This document shows positions 54,336-63,168 of a DNA stretch of 64,000 nucleotides, piece by piece. The stretch's first letter is position 1. Each line of letters opens with the position of its first letter. The notes beneath the pieces were generated by a model. The model was not told where the DNA came from and ran no database searches. It was given only the letters and a program-made list of their open reading frames with translations. This stretch comes from Methylobacter tundripaludum SV96 (GTDB taxonomy: Bacteria; Pseudomonadota; Gammaproteobacteria; Methylococcales; Methylomonadaceae): contig NZ_JH109152.1 in assembly GCF_000190755.2 (NCBI RefSeq), positions 372,001-436,000 on the forward strand, read 5' to 3'. A program made the position numbers and the translations under genes.

Positions 54336-54568
54336 ATTTGATGTTGTCATTCATCGGGAATTGTTGTTTTGGAGGCAAGCGGATGATGGAGGGCGCGACT
54401 GTGGAAAATGCCGGTATGTTTAGGGTGATTAAATCCGCAGCTAGACCCTGCGGAATTTACTACGTATACTTGGATAGGCTTGCTTTTCAAGGTTATAAGC
54501 CAAGAAAAAGTAAGGCCGGGTGCAGGGAAGAATTTTAGATAAGGTAATCGTAACGTTTAAGGCTGGTG

Positions 54569-55186
54569 ATGACGTTTTTGCATTCAGGGTACAATTCCAA
54601 AATTAATCTATCGGCGAAAGATATGCTTGAAATAAGTCAGGAAATCAGTCGAAATTTTACGCCATGTTTTTCAAGTTGGATGCCGGAGCTTGTTGAAAAA
54701 ATCAGGCTTTCGCCAAAGGAACTGTTGGATATAGGCGAGGAAATCGGCCGGGATTTTGCGCCCAAAGCGTCCTGCAATACTCCCGAAGTCACTCTTTTAC
54801 CCGTCGACCCCGGACATCTCTACGCCTATTGGAATCTTGGCAGCAGCCGGGAAATCACTACGCCCGATAACGAGCGCAAGGACCGGCTCACTTTAAGGAT
54901 TTATTCGCAACCCGATGAACAGAGTGCGGCAGTCGAAACCATATCCTGGTTCGATGTTGCCATTGATAGCCCCAAGACCCAGCAACAAGTATCCTTACCC
55001 AGTCCGGTTGATGACACGGCTTATTCAGCGGCTATTGGCAAATGTTGCGCCGATGACAGCTTTATTGAATTTGCGCACTCGAACATTATTCATGTCCCAC
55101 ATGGAGCGACGGCATGGGGGCAAGACCATCAAAACTCCACCGATTGCCTGAGCAAAAATGCCTCAGGTCAAGGAATCAGCAAATAA
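54569..55186 (+). CDS. DUF4912-domain protein
   Basis: 205 residues from ATG 54569 (a GTG lies one codon before). The N-terminal ~60 residues contain two similar short blocks (LSAKDMLEISQEISRNFTP and LSPKELLDIGEEIGRDFAP), an internal repeat. The DUF4912 domain begins at EVTLLPVDPGHLYAYWNLGS, with SWFDVAIDSPKTQQQVSLPS. The family has a carbohydrate-binding-like beta fold and often stands beside GH57 branching enzymes, as it does here: the GH57 gene starts 5 bp after its stop, so the two are one transcription unit. Confidence 0.8.
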   Translation: MTFLHSGYNSKINLSAKDMLEISQEISRNFTPCFSSWMPELVEKIRLSPKELLDIGEEIGRDFAPKASCNTPEVTLLPVDPGHLYAYWNLGSSREITTPDNERKDRLTLRIYSQPDEQSAAVETISWFDVAIDSPKTQQQVSLPSPVDDTAYSAAIGKCCADDSFIEFAHSNIIHVPHGATAWGQDHQNSTDCLSKNASGQGISK

Positions 55187-55191
55187 GCGTG

Positions 55192-56856
55192 ATGACAAAA
55201 AGCCTACCTCGTTCTAATGACAAGCAAGGATTCCTGAGTATTATTCTCCACGCACATCTTCCTTATGTGCGACACCCTGAGCATGACAGTTTTTTTGAGG
55301 AGAACTGGCTGTTCGAAGCCATGACCGAATGCTATCTGCCGCTGATCGGCGTGCTTGACCGCTTGCACTCAGACAACGTGGACTACCGATTGACGCTGTC
55401 CTTGTCGCCGACGCTGATGACCATGCTGCGCGATGAGTTGTTGCAAACGCGTTACCTGAAATATCTGCATAGTCGGCTGGAACTGGCCGAAAAGGAAATC
55501 ATCAGAACCCGCAAGCAGCCGGAATATCAAAAATTAGCGCGGCTCTATCGTCGTTTTTTTCTGAACGCGTTAAACACTTACCAAGAGCAGTATCAAGGCG
55601 ATTTATTGGCGGCTTTTAAAAAGCACCAGGCCACCGGCAAACTTGAATTGATAACGACTGCCGCGACCCACGGTTTTCTGCCGCTGCTCAATGTCAGCGA
55701 AACCGCAGTCCGCAATCAGGTTAATACCGGTATCGCTACGTTTAAAGCCAATTTCGGCCATGCCCCGAGCGGGTTTTGGCTGCCTGAATGCGGCTATTAT
55801 CCCGGTCTGGAAACCGTGTTGGCGGATGCCGGTATTGAGTATTTCTTTGTCGATACCCACGGCGTTACGGGTGCAAGTCAGCAACCTTGGAATGGCGTTT
55901 ATGCGCCGATCGATTGCGGCAACGGTGTCGCAGCGTTTGCGCGCGATCCCGAATCGTCGCAGCAGGTCTGGAGCGCAAAGGAAGGCTATCCTGGGGATTT
56001 CAACTACCGCGAATACTATAGCGACATCGGTTTCGAGCTGGACGCGGATTATATCGCGCCCTATATTCTCGACCGGAAAACCCGTATCAATACCGGGATA
56101 AAGTATCATCGCGTGACCGGCGACAACGGGGCCAAGGAAATTTATAATCCGAGGAAGGCATTGGCAAAGGCCTATGAGCATGCCCAGGATTTTATCGATA
56201 AACGGCAGCATCAGATTGATCGGCTTGGCGCTACCATGGACAGGCCTCCGCCGATCATAATAGCGCCTTACGATGCCGAACTGTTCGGTCATTGGTGGTT
56301 TGAAGGAACTCACTGGCTGGAATGCGTACTGAGGTTGGCGAGCGAAAACAGCCATGGCGTTCAGTTGGCCGGCTGCGGCGATTATTTAAAACAGCAGCCG
56401 TCGCCCCAGGTCGCTACGCCTGCCGCATCAACCTGGGGCGATCAAGGTTATTCCAGTTACTGGATAAATGAAGCAAATGACTGGATTTACCCCTTGCTCC
56501 ACAAGGCCGAACAGGAGATGGAAAAACTGGCGCGCGATGTGCGGGGATTAGCGCTCACGCCTTTGCAGACGCGGGCTTTGAATCAGGCTGCCAGATCGGT
56601 TTTGCTTGCGCAAGCTTCCGATTGGCCGTTTATCCTGAAATCGGGGACCACTATCGATTATGCGAACAAGCGCGTCACCGATCATCTGGCCCGATTTAAC
56701 TATTTGCACGACAGTATTCGCAAGAACAGGATCAATGAGCGATACCTGACCGCTCTGGAGATCATGGATAACATTTTCCCGGACATCGATTTCCGGGATT
56801 ACAATCCTCCAAGCGCAGGGGTGAGTCCCAAACCCGGCCGGTTCAATGTGCGTTAG
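55192..56856 (+). CDS. GH57 1,4-alpha-glucan branching enzyme
   Basis: 554 residues from ATG 55192. A longer frame from 55114 overlaps the DUF4912 gene in another phase and is rejected. GFLSIILHAHLPYVRHPEHD is the GH57 opening motif; SGFWLPECGYYPG carries the nucleophile Glu 199, and IIAPYDAELFGHWWFEG the acid/base Asp 361. The C-terminal DUF1957 domain (WGDQGYSSYWINEANDWIYP) is typical of the branching subfamily. It forms alpha-1,6 branches in glycogen, parallel to the GH13 GlgB encoded at the right edge. Confidence 0.9.
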   Translation: MTKSLPRSNDKQGFLSIILHAHLPYVRHPEHDSFFEENWLFEAMTECYLPLIGVLDRLHSDNVDYRLTLSLSPTLMTMLRDELLQTRYLKYLHSRLELAEKEIIRTRKQPEYQKLARLYRRFFLNALNTYQEQYQGDLLAAFKKHQATGKLELITTAATHGFLPLLNVSETAVRNQVNTGIATFKANFGHAPSGFWLPECGYYPGLETVLADAGIEYFFVDTHGVTGASQQPWNGVYAPIDCGNGVAAFARDPESSQQVWSAKEGYPGDFNYREYYSDIGFELDADYIAPYILDRKTRINTGIKYHRVTGDNGAKEIYNPRKALAKAYEHAQDFIDKRQHQIDRLGATMDRPPPIIIAPYDAELFGHWWFEGTHWLECVLRLASENSHGVQLAGCGDYLKQQPSPQVATPAASTWGDQGYSSYWINEANDWIYPLLHKAEQEMEKLARDVRGLALTPLQTRALNQAARSVLLAQASDWPFILKSGTTIDYANKRVTDHLARFNYLHDSIRKNRINERYLTALEIMDNIFPDIDFRDYNPPSAGVSPKPGRFNVR

Positions 56857-56913
56857 ATGATTTATCGTTCCTTCTGACCTGTATTTCAGGGCAGCAATCA
56901 CCGGAGACAACGG

Positions 56914-58422
56914 ATGAACAAAATCCAACTGCTGTATGTTGAAAATGTGATTACCCGAAAAAAGGCGGGCGTTCAGCAGACGCTGAGTTTTTTTATGCAG
57001 GTGGAAAGCATCAGTTACGACAAACGGATTGATGTGGTTTGGTCGGGTGAAGACGGCGTCTGGCAAACTTTGCCTGCAAGCTATCACAGCAAGTTGGAAC
57101 ACGATAAGGAGTACTGGCAGGCCCGGATACATTTTCAGCTTACCCCGGATAAATCGCTGCCCGGCAATATCCGCTTCGGATTGTGCTATCAGACTTCTGC
57201 CGCCGAATATTGGGATAACAATCAAGGCTTGAATTATTCCAGTCAGGCCGATTCCGGCATCAAGGTGGCTGGCGATGTTCCGGTTTTGAATATCGACTTT
57301 GCAAGCAAACTGGACGACGGACAAAAAAACGTTCCGATCACGGTAGCGGTGGACCCGTTTAACGATGCCGACAAAGTGACGGTACACTGGACGACGGATA
57401 ACTGGCGGCACGCTCATAAAACCTCTTGTCATTTCAAAAGAAATTACTGGGACAAAGTGGCGCTCAGTAATGCCAGAAACCCCAATCAGTACGGCGTTGC
57501 AATCTGGAAAGGCTGGCTTAGGATCGGCCAGGCGTTCCGCTTGCAATACAGTATCTCCGTCGAACGCAACGGACAGATTTTTTGGGACAATAATTACGGC
57601 AAAAATTACTCGCTTAGCCGCGAACCGCTAAAGGTCTTGATTCTTAATCTGCATTGTTATCAGGAAGATAACCAGGATTATAAATTTTCCCAAATAGCCA
57701 AGGCGATTAACGATCTGAATGTTGATGTTGTTTGTCTTCAGGAAGTGGCAGAACTTTGGAATGACGGGGCAGGGGACTGGGCGTCAAATTCCGCCAAAAT
57801 CATTAATGACCGCCTCGCTACGCCCTATCATATTCACACCGACTGGTCGCATCTGGGTTTCGACAAGTACCGCGAAGGCGTTGCCATTTTAAGCAAATAT
57901 CCGCTGCTCAAACAGGACGCCAAGTATGTGTCGGACAGCCATGATGTCCACAGTATTCACTCCAGAAAAGTGGTCATGGCTCAAATCAAAGTGCCTTACA
58001 TGGGGCGGGTTAATGTTTTTTCGGCGCATTTAAGCTGGTGGGAAGACGGGTTTGCCGGGCAATTCCAACGCTTGTGCGAGTGGGCCGAGGCTAAACAGTC
58101 GGCGCATGTCAACACCACGCTGCTGTGCGGCGATTTCAATATTGCCGCCGGATCAACGGGCTATCATCTGGTGGTCGATGGACACCAATATGATGACCAG
58201 TACTTAGCGGCCAATTCGCAGGGCGTGTTTGAAAAAATCTTCAGGGTTAACGATCCGTACTGGCAAAATTATTTGAGCGACGATTATCGTATCGATTATA
58301 TTTTCTTGAATAAAACCAGCGAGCTGCAAGTTTTTTCAGCGAAGGTTTTGTTTACCGAGCAGGATTATGGAAGGGTTTCCGATCATTGCGGTTATTTTAT
58401 GACTTTTGAGCCTAAGGTTTAA
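56914..58422 (+). CDS. Two CBM21 glycogen-binding domains fused to an EEP-family phosphodiesterase
   Basis: 502 residues. Two CBM21-type domains come first, each ending in its hallmark: EYWDNNQGLNYSS (about residue 105) and IFWDNNYGKNYS (about 227); the second also has KVTVHWTTDNW. CBM21 targets proteins to glycogen or starch. The C-terminal ~270 residues are an endonuclease/exonuclease/phosphatase fold with all active-site parts: LILNLHCY (Asn), LQEVAE (Glu 277), SAHLSW (His 372), LCGDFNIAAG, RIDYIF and SDHCGY. EEP enzymes split phosphodiesters or phosphomonoesters in nucleic acids, inositol phosphates or lipids. No signal peptide. Likely glycogen-bound hydrolase, third gene of the unit with DUF4912 and GH57. 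Confidence 0.85.
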   Translation: MNKIQLLYVENVITRKKAGVQQTLSFFMQVESISYDKRIDVVWSGEDGVWQTLPASYHSKLEHDKEYWQARIHFQLTPDKSLPGNIRFGLCYQTSAAEYWDNNQGLNYSSQADSGIKVAGDVPVLNIDFASKLDDGQKNVPITVAVDPFNDADKVTVHWTTDNWRHAHKTSCHFKRNYWDKVALSNARNPNQYGVAIWKGWLRIGQAFRLQYSISVERNGQIFWDNNYGKNYSLSREPLKVLILNLHCYQEDNQDYKFSQIAKAINDLNVDVVCLQEVAELWNDGAGDWASNSAKIINDRLATPYHIHTDWSHLGFDKYREGVAILSKYPLLKQDAKYVSDSHDVHSIHSRKVVMAQIKVPYMGRVNVFSAHLSWWEDGFAGQFQRLCEWAEAKQSAHVNTTLLCGDFNIAAGSTGYHLVVDGHQYDDQYLAANSQGVFEKIFRVNDPYWQNYLSDDYRIDYIFLNKTSELQVFSAKVLFTEQDYGRVSDHCGYFMTFEPKV

Positions 58423-58460
58423 GGCGAAAGATGCAAGGCATAAGGCGAAAGGCGAAAGGC

Positions 58461-58516
58461 AGGAGTGCAGGAGTGCAGGAGTGCAGGAGTGCAGGAGTGC
58501 AGGAGTGCAGGAGTGC
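58461..58516 (+). repeat. Tandem octamer AGGAGTGC, 7 copies
   Basis: Seven perfect head-to-tail copies, running into a REP palindrome (GCAGGCTTCGCCTGC, then GCAGGCGAAGCCTGC). The octamer equals the edge of that palindrome, so it probably grew by slippage from it. Confidence 0.85.
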
Positions 58517-58624
58517 AGGCTTCGCCTGCTAAAGTAGGCGAAGCCTGCACGCGAGTAGCCGATTGCCTCGTTTTCACGCAGCGTGCTCATCGTTATGCAC
58601 AAGTGTATGCTAGACATCTACGTT

Positions 58625-58802
58625 CTGTGGCCGGACGGGGTTTGCAACCCCGTCCGAAACGTTTGACGGATGAAGATATGGCAGTAGTTATCGAAAACGG
58701 TAGGGACGGGGGTGCAACCCCCGTCCCGCTCTGGGGGATTTTTCCATTCACCCTTCGACAGGCTCAGGGCGAACGGAAAAATCCTTAACTTAATGGCAGT
58801 GA
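58625..58802. repeat. REP block behind the EEP gene
   Basis: GGACGGGGTTTGCAACCCCG with GTCCGAAACGTTTG (family of 34.5 and 46.6 kb), GGGACGGGGGTGC with its partner, CCTTCGACAGGCTCAGGGCG, and one end of the 41.2-kb MITE (CTTAACTTAATGGCAGTGAC). The gap 58423-58870 has no gene. Confidence 0.75.
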
Positions 58803-58870
58803 CTCGCCCGGTGGGAACGATACCAATCCATACTTAACACATCCACGGTCTTTATCATGGAGATAAACCT

Positions 58871-60463
58871 ATGCAGATAGCTGAACACTATGCCTCGCCG
58901 ACTCATGGAAACCTGGGCGGCTCTTTTCAAAGAGTGAACGACTTCAATGACAAATTCTATATCCGCTGGGGAAAAATAGATTTTGATGTGTTTTACGGCG
59001 TTCAGGCTAATGTAAAGGTTATTCTAAAAGTCTACCGCGATGCGGTCTGTGAAACCTATATTGTCGATACCGATGCCTATGATATTCACTGGGATAGGCA
59101 CAAGCGCTGTACGCGGGATTTTTACATACACCCGTTTTCCAGCAACTTCGGCCCGATCAACTGCGTCAAGTTAGCCTTTATCGTGCATCTGGATGAACAC
59201 TCCATTGCCTCCCGGAACGAATATATCTTTATGGACTGGCATCAGCTTCAGGGCGACCATCCGCAGTACCGGAGGATTACCGGCGATTGGGCGACAGGCA
59301 ATAACTATCGAACCTATGAGCTGAATGCCGGCGAATTGCAGAGCGATGTCGATTGGTATAACCATCATTTCGAAGCATTGCAGCTGGTGCCTAAATTCAC
59401 CAAAGGACAGCAGCATCATCCGTATCATCCCAAGCGTTATATTCACGACCTTATCGACAAGGTGATCCGCTGCAAGCACGAGAATCCGGAGCGTTTATGC
59501 ACGATAAAAGTCAGCGTGGATTGCATTGACGACCATGACTTCACTACCCATTTGCTAAGCGCCAGCGATCAGGGTGTTTTGGTTCAGTGCATCGTCGATT
59601 GGCGAAAAATGACCCTGACCAACAGCCAAAACTACGCCCGGTTAAAGCGATCTCGGATTGAGCTGATCGGCGTGTTTTGCAGCCCCAAGCATCACTTGAT
59701 CGAAGTGGAACCGGATATGCACACCAAGTTCATTATTTTTAATGATGAGGACAGCATACTGGGTTCATTCAATATCACCTTCGACCGCTGGTGGGCTAAT
59801 TGGGAATCGGGGATGACTTTTCATTCCAAAGGCATTTGCCGGCTGCTGGATAATATCTTCCAAAGCCAGCGCGGCGGCGTTAATCAAAAATACGGCATCG
59901 ATCCGTTGAGCCATTTCAACCTGCTTTATACCTTCGGTCGGCACGTTATGCTTAACGGCAAGCCTTATCGCCCCCATCACGCCATATTGGCCGAAATTAA
60001 CCGCGCCCGATATTCGATTAAAGTGTCGTTATTTTTGATTGGCGATTTGTTGGGGGATCATCATGACAGCGTGGTCAATGCGCTGATCAATGCCAAGAAC
60101 CGGGGCGTCAACGTGCATATCCTGCTTAACGGGCATCTGGCCAGACAGGGGCGTATCGGTGTAGAACGGCCGATGGCGGAAGAATTGGCCCGCCCATTGC
60201 TGCCGACCGTAGATCGCTTAAAGCATGCCGGTATCGCGGTAGGCTTGGTTTACGGACAAGACGACCATCCGGTGCCGTATTCGCCGATTCATTCCAAGTA
60301 TTGCATTATCGACGACTACATCGTCATTGAAGGCAGTTTCAATTGGTATAACACCTCGGTTTTTTCCCATGATCTGCTGGTTGTGGCCGCCAACTACGAA
60401 GTGGCACAGCCTTATCTGTATGAGTTTGAGCAAATACAGCGATCGTTCAGGGTGTATTATTGA
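58871..60463 (+). CDS. Phospholipase D-family protein with two HKD motifs
   Basis: 530 residues from ATG 58871 with GGAGAT upstream. The N-terminal ~170 residues are beta-rich and unfamiliar (KIDFDVFYGVQANVKVILKV, FYIHPFSSNFG). Two complete HKD motifs follow: HTKFIIFNDEDSILGSFN at about residue 284 and HSKYCIIDDYIVIEGSFNW at about 474, enough for one active site. The superfamily includes phospholipases, nucleases and phosphatidyl transferases. There is no signal peptide or membrane helix, so a cytoplasmic phosphodiesterase acting near the EEP and branching enzymes is the best guess. Substrate unknown. Confidence 0.85.
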   Translation: MQIAEHYASPTHGNLGGSFQRVNDFNDKFYIRWGKIDFDVFYGVQANVKVILKVYRDAVCETYIVDTDAYDIHWDRHKRCTRDFYIHPFSSNFGPINCVKLAFIVHLDEHSIASRNEYIFMDWHQLQGDHPQYRRITGDWATGNNYRTYELNAGELQSDVDWYNHHFEALQLVPKFTKGQQHHPYHPKRYIHDLIDKVIRCKHENPERLCTIKVSVDCIDDHDFTTHLLSASDQGVLVQCIVDWRKMTLTNSQNYARLKRSRIELIGVFCSPKHHLIEVEPDMHTKFIIFNDEDSILGSFNITFDRWWANWESGMTFHSKGICRLLDNIFQSQRGGVNQKYGIDPLSHFNLLYTFGRHVMLNGKPYRPHHAILAEINRARYSIKVSLFLIGDLLGDHHDSVVNALINAKNRGVNVHILLNGHLARQGRIGVERPMAEELARPLLPTVDRLKHAGIAVGLVYGQDDHPVPYSPIHSKYCIIDDYIVIEGSFNWYNTSVFSHDLLVVAANYEVAQPYLYEFEQIQRSFRVYY

Positions 60464-60465
60464 AA

Positions 60466-61260
60466 TTATTCATAAGCTTCAATCTTCAAAAGCTGCTCCA
60501 CGCTGACAATTTTATAGCCATTTTCTTTGGCAAAATTAAGCGTTTGTTTTAATACCTGGATAGTCTTATCCGACGTGTCATGAAACAGGATAATCGCGCC
60601 CGGTTTTATTTGTGTCTGTACGCGCCGGGTTATGACTTGTGCGCTGTCGGACGTTGTATCGAACGAGCGGATGGTCCAGCCGATGATGCTGTAATTCAAA
60701 CTATTTGAGGCTTTTACAAGATTGGGCGTGGTCACTCCATAGGGCGGCCGGAACAGTTTCATGCGTTTGCCGATGACTTTAAAGACGCTCTCTGCGGTCT
60801 GGTTTAGTTCATTCTTGAAGCCTTGCAGGTTCTTAAAATCCACATAAAAAGAATGCGTGTAGCTGTGGTTGCCAATGCTGTGTCCTTCTGCATCGATTTG
60901 TTTCAAAATGCTTTCATTGCCCTGGATGTTTTTTCCGATGACAAAAAAAGTTGCCGGTGCATTGTGCTGCGCTAATGTTGAGAGTACTTGTGGGGTGTAT
61001 TCCCGGTTGGGTCCATCGTCAAACGACAGGGCAATTTCTTTTTCTGAGACATTAGCATGACAATAAGCGTAGGCGAAGAAATTGGATTGAATGATCGCCG
61101 AACCGTAAATGATTAATGCCAGATAAACTGTGCCTGGCAATATCAGCCACCCTAGGCTGATCCCAAAAGATAGGTGTAACAAGCCAACAACGCTGATGGC
61201 AATGATGAAGCTGTTGCGGGTTGATTTAAATGTCATTTGATATGTTTGCTGATCTTGCAA
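60466..61260 (-). CDS. Membrane-anchored polysaccharide deacetylase (NodB/CE4)
   Basis: 264 residues; MTFKSTRN at 61236 is an alternative start. Two hydrophobic helices near the N-terminus (SFIIAISVVGLLHLSFGISL and LILPGTVYLALIIYGSAII) are followed by the NodB domain: IALSFDDGPNREYTPQVL with the catalytic and metal Asp pair, HSIGNHSYTH with two metal His, LFRPPYGVTTP, and IILFHDTSDKTIQVLKQTL with the final His. It removes acetyl groups from cell-wall or exopolysaccharide sugars, probably facing the periplasm. Convergent with the PLD gene, 2 bp apart. Confidence 0.88.
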   Translation of the reverse strand: MQDQQTYQMTFKSTRNSFIIAISVVGLLHLSFGISLGWLILPGTVYLALIIYGSAIIQSNFFAYAYCHANVSEKEIALSFDDGPNREYTPQVLSTLAQHNAPATFFVIGKNIQGNESILKQIDAEGHSIGNHSYTHSFYVDFKNLQGFKNELNQTAESVFKVIGKRMKLFRPPYGVTTPNLVKASNSLNYSIIGWTIRSFDTTSDSAQVITRRVQTQIKPGAIILFHDTSDKTIQVLKQTLNFAKENGYKIVSVEQLLKIEAYE

Positions 61261-61393
61261 GGGAGCGGATCAGGTTAGCGTGGCTTAACGGGACAAACCA
61301 AGGCCGTGGGTTACCGCCTTGGTTTTTTGTGGGTTTATGTTTAGGGATTGAGCATGAAATAATGTGGACGACTCGCACTGTAAGTTTGTGGGC

Positions 61394-61437
61394 GGAGTGC
61401 AAGCTTTGCTTGCGTTTGCAGGCGAAGCCTGCACTCC
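61394..61437. repeat. REP-like palindrome (same as 21558-21601)
   Basis: GGAGTGCAAGCTTTGCTTGC then GCAGGCGAAGCCTGCACTCC, one base different from the copy at 21.6 kb. It lies in the 244-bp gap between the deacetylase and glgA. Confidence 0.7.
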
Positions 61438-61504
61438 GGCTATTGGCAACTCGTTCACGTTATTTCAACAGTTCCTAAGTTGATGGGGCATGGTATGGTT
61501 GCCG

Positions 61505-62938
61505 CTACAGATGACTGTACAAGGTCATGTATTGTTTGGCGCTTTTACTCCATGAGTAGTCTTTTTGCATGCCATTGGTTTGTAGCTGTTTCCAGGTTTT
61601 AGGATGGCTGTACAAGATAAGCGCGCGTTTAATGACTTCCATTAAGGCGCCGGGAGTCGCTTCATTGAAAACAAGGCCCGTTGCGGTGTTGTTTTTCAGC
61701 GAGTCTGGAAGGGTGTCGACAACGGTATCGGCCAAGCCTCCGGTTTTTCTGACGACGGGAATGGTGCCGTAGCGTTGGCTGTAGATCTGGTTTAAGCCGC
61801 AGGGTTCAAAGCGCGATGGCATCAGGAAAATATCCGCGCCCGCTTCAATCAAATGCGCCAGTGTTTCGTCATAACCGATAGTGATCGATATTTTATCGGG
61901 GTGGCTTTCGGCAAAATTATGCAAGCGCTGTTCAAAACCTTTGTTACCGCTGCCGAGCAGTACAAATTGCAGCGGGTGGGTCAGCATCTCGGGGAGGCAT
62001 TCCAAGATCAGGTCGATGCCTTTTTGTTCCACCAAACGACTGATCAGCCCGAATACGGGAATGTTTTTGTCAACGGGCAGGGATAATTGTTCCTGTAGCG
62101 CTGCTTTATTAAGCAGTTTTTTGTGTATCGTAAAGCGATTAAAGGTTTGGCTGATGTTGGTGTCGGTTTCCGGATTCCAGTGGTCGGTGTCGATGCCGTT
62201 GATGATGCCGCTCAGGAAGTCTTTTCGGTGACTTAGCAGGCCTTCCAGACCATAGCCGAACTCGGCGGTTTGAATTTCCTTGGCATAGGTCGGGCTTACG
62301 GTGGTGATGCGGTCGGAATAGATCAGGCCGCCTTTAAGAAATGACAGCATGTCATGGAATTCTATACCGCTTGGATTCCAAAGTTGGCCGGGCAAGTTTA
62401 AAGAAAGATAAGTTGAGCTTGGGAATATGCCCTGATAAGCCATGTTGTGTATGGTGAAAACGACAGCGGGGCGGCTGTATTCCAGCGACAGCAGTGCCGG
62501 TACCAGCCCGCTTTGCCAGTCGTTGCAGTGGACGATGTCGGGTTTCCAATCCAGCCAGCTCCGGTTCATCGCAACTTCTACCGTGACCCGGCAAAACAGG
62601 GCGAAACGTTCAGCGCTGTTCGCCCAGGGCTTGCCGTGTTCATCGACATAGGGGTTGCCGGGAAAATTAAAGAATTCCGGGCAATCAACCAGCCACACGA
62701 TGACGCCGGTACCCGGCAGCCGGGTTTCCAGAATGTTCACAGCATAATTATTGACATAGACGGTGCTTAGGTAGCGAACTTCTTCGGTTGTTTTGATGGC
62801 CTGATAATTGGGCATGATAATGCGCACATCTTCACCCAGCTCCGACAACGCCTTGGGCAAGCTGCCGGAAACATCAGCCAAGCCTCCGGTTTTAATCAGC
62901 GGATGGGCTTCACTGGTGACAAAAAGTATTTTTTTCAT
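61505..62938 (-). CDS. glgA: Glycogen synthase (GT5)
   Basis: 477 residues. The ADP-glucose site KTGGL lies at residues 16-20 (ILFVTSEAHPLIKTGGLADV). VHCNDWQSGLVPALL, VFTIHNMAYQGIFP and TVSPTYAKEI follow, and the C-terminal Rossmann half has ISRLVEQKGIDLI, LLGSGNKGFEQRL and MPSRFEPCGLNQIYSQRYG with the catalytic Glu. It extends alpha-1,4 glucan from ADP-glucose. Downstream of glgB on the same strand, 230 bp apart; no glgC is in the window. Confidence 0.95.
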   Translation of the reverse strand: MKKILFVTSEAHPLIKTGGLADVSGSLPKALSELGEDVRIIMPNYQAIKTTEEVRYLSTVYVNNYAVNILETRLPGTGVIVWLVDCPEFFNFPGNPYVDEHGKPWANSAERFALFCRVTVEVAMNRSWLDWKPDIVHCNDWQSGLVPALLSLEYSRPAVVFTIHNMAYQGIFPSSTYLSLNLPGQLWNPSGIEFHDMLSFLKGGLIYSDRITTVSPTYAKEIQTAEFGYGLEGLLSHRKDFLSGIINGIDTDHWNPETDTNISQTFNRFTIHKKLLNKAALQEQLSLPVDKNIPVFGLISRLVEQKGIDLILECLPEMLTHPLQFVLLGSGNKGFEQRLHNFAESHPDKISITIGYDETLAHLIEAGADIFLMPSRFEPCGLNQIYSQRYGTIPVVRKTGGLADTVVDTLPDSLKNNTATGLVFNEATPGALMEVIKRALILYSHPKTWKQLQTNGMQKDYSWSKSAKQYMTLYSHL

Positions 62939-63016
62939 GTGCCTGGGATGTGGTTTTTATTAAATGGTAACTGCTAACAGATGTTGGGGGTGTCACGGAA
63001 TACGGATGATATTTTC

Positions 63017-63133
63017 AAGGCTAAAGGCTAAAGGCTAAAGGCTAAAGGCTAAAGGCTAAAGGCTAAAGGCTAAAGGCTAAAGGCTAAAGGCTAAAGGCTA
63101 AAGGCTAAAGGCTAAAGGCTAAAGGCTAAAGGC
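63017..63133 (+). repeat. Tandem heptamer AAGGCTA, about 16.7 copies
   Basis: 117 bp of perfect 7-bp repeats between glgB and glgA. A seven-base period shifts frame but is non-coding here. Copy number is likely unstable. The last copy supplies the 5' arm of the hairpin that follows. Confidence 0.95.
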
Positions 63134-63161
63134 AAGCTATTTTTGCCCTTTGCCTTTAGCC
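63124..63161. terminator. Hairpin behind glgB
   Basis: GGCTAAAGGC pairs with GCCTTTAGCC across an 18-nt loop; it ends 8 bp from the glgB stop. It lacks a long T-run on the minus strand, so it may be an attenuator or mRNA-stabilising hairpin rather than a strict terminator. Confidence 0.5.
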
Positions 63162-63168
63162 TAAAATC

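Noticed and set aside
55603-57546. Long minus-strand frames opposite the GH57 and CBM21-EEP genes
   Set aside because: They are antisense shadows of well-supported genes on the plus strand.
58461-63133. Short regular repeats (octamer and heptamer arrays) as CRISPR-like arrays
   Set aside because: The units are 7-8 bp and contiguous with no unique spacers, and no cas genes are present.
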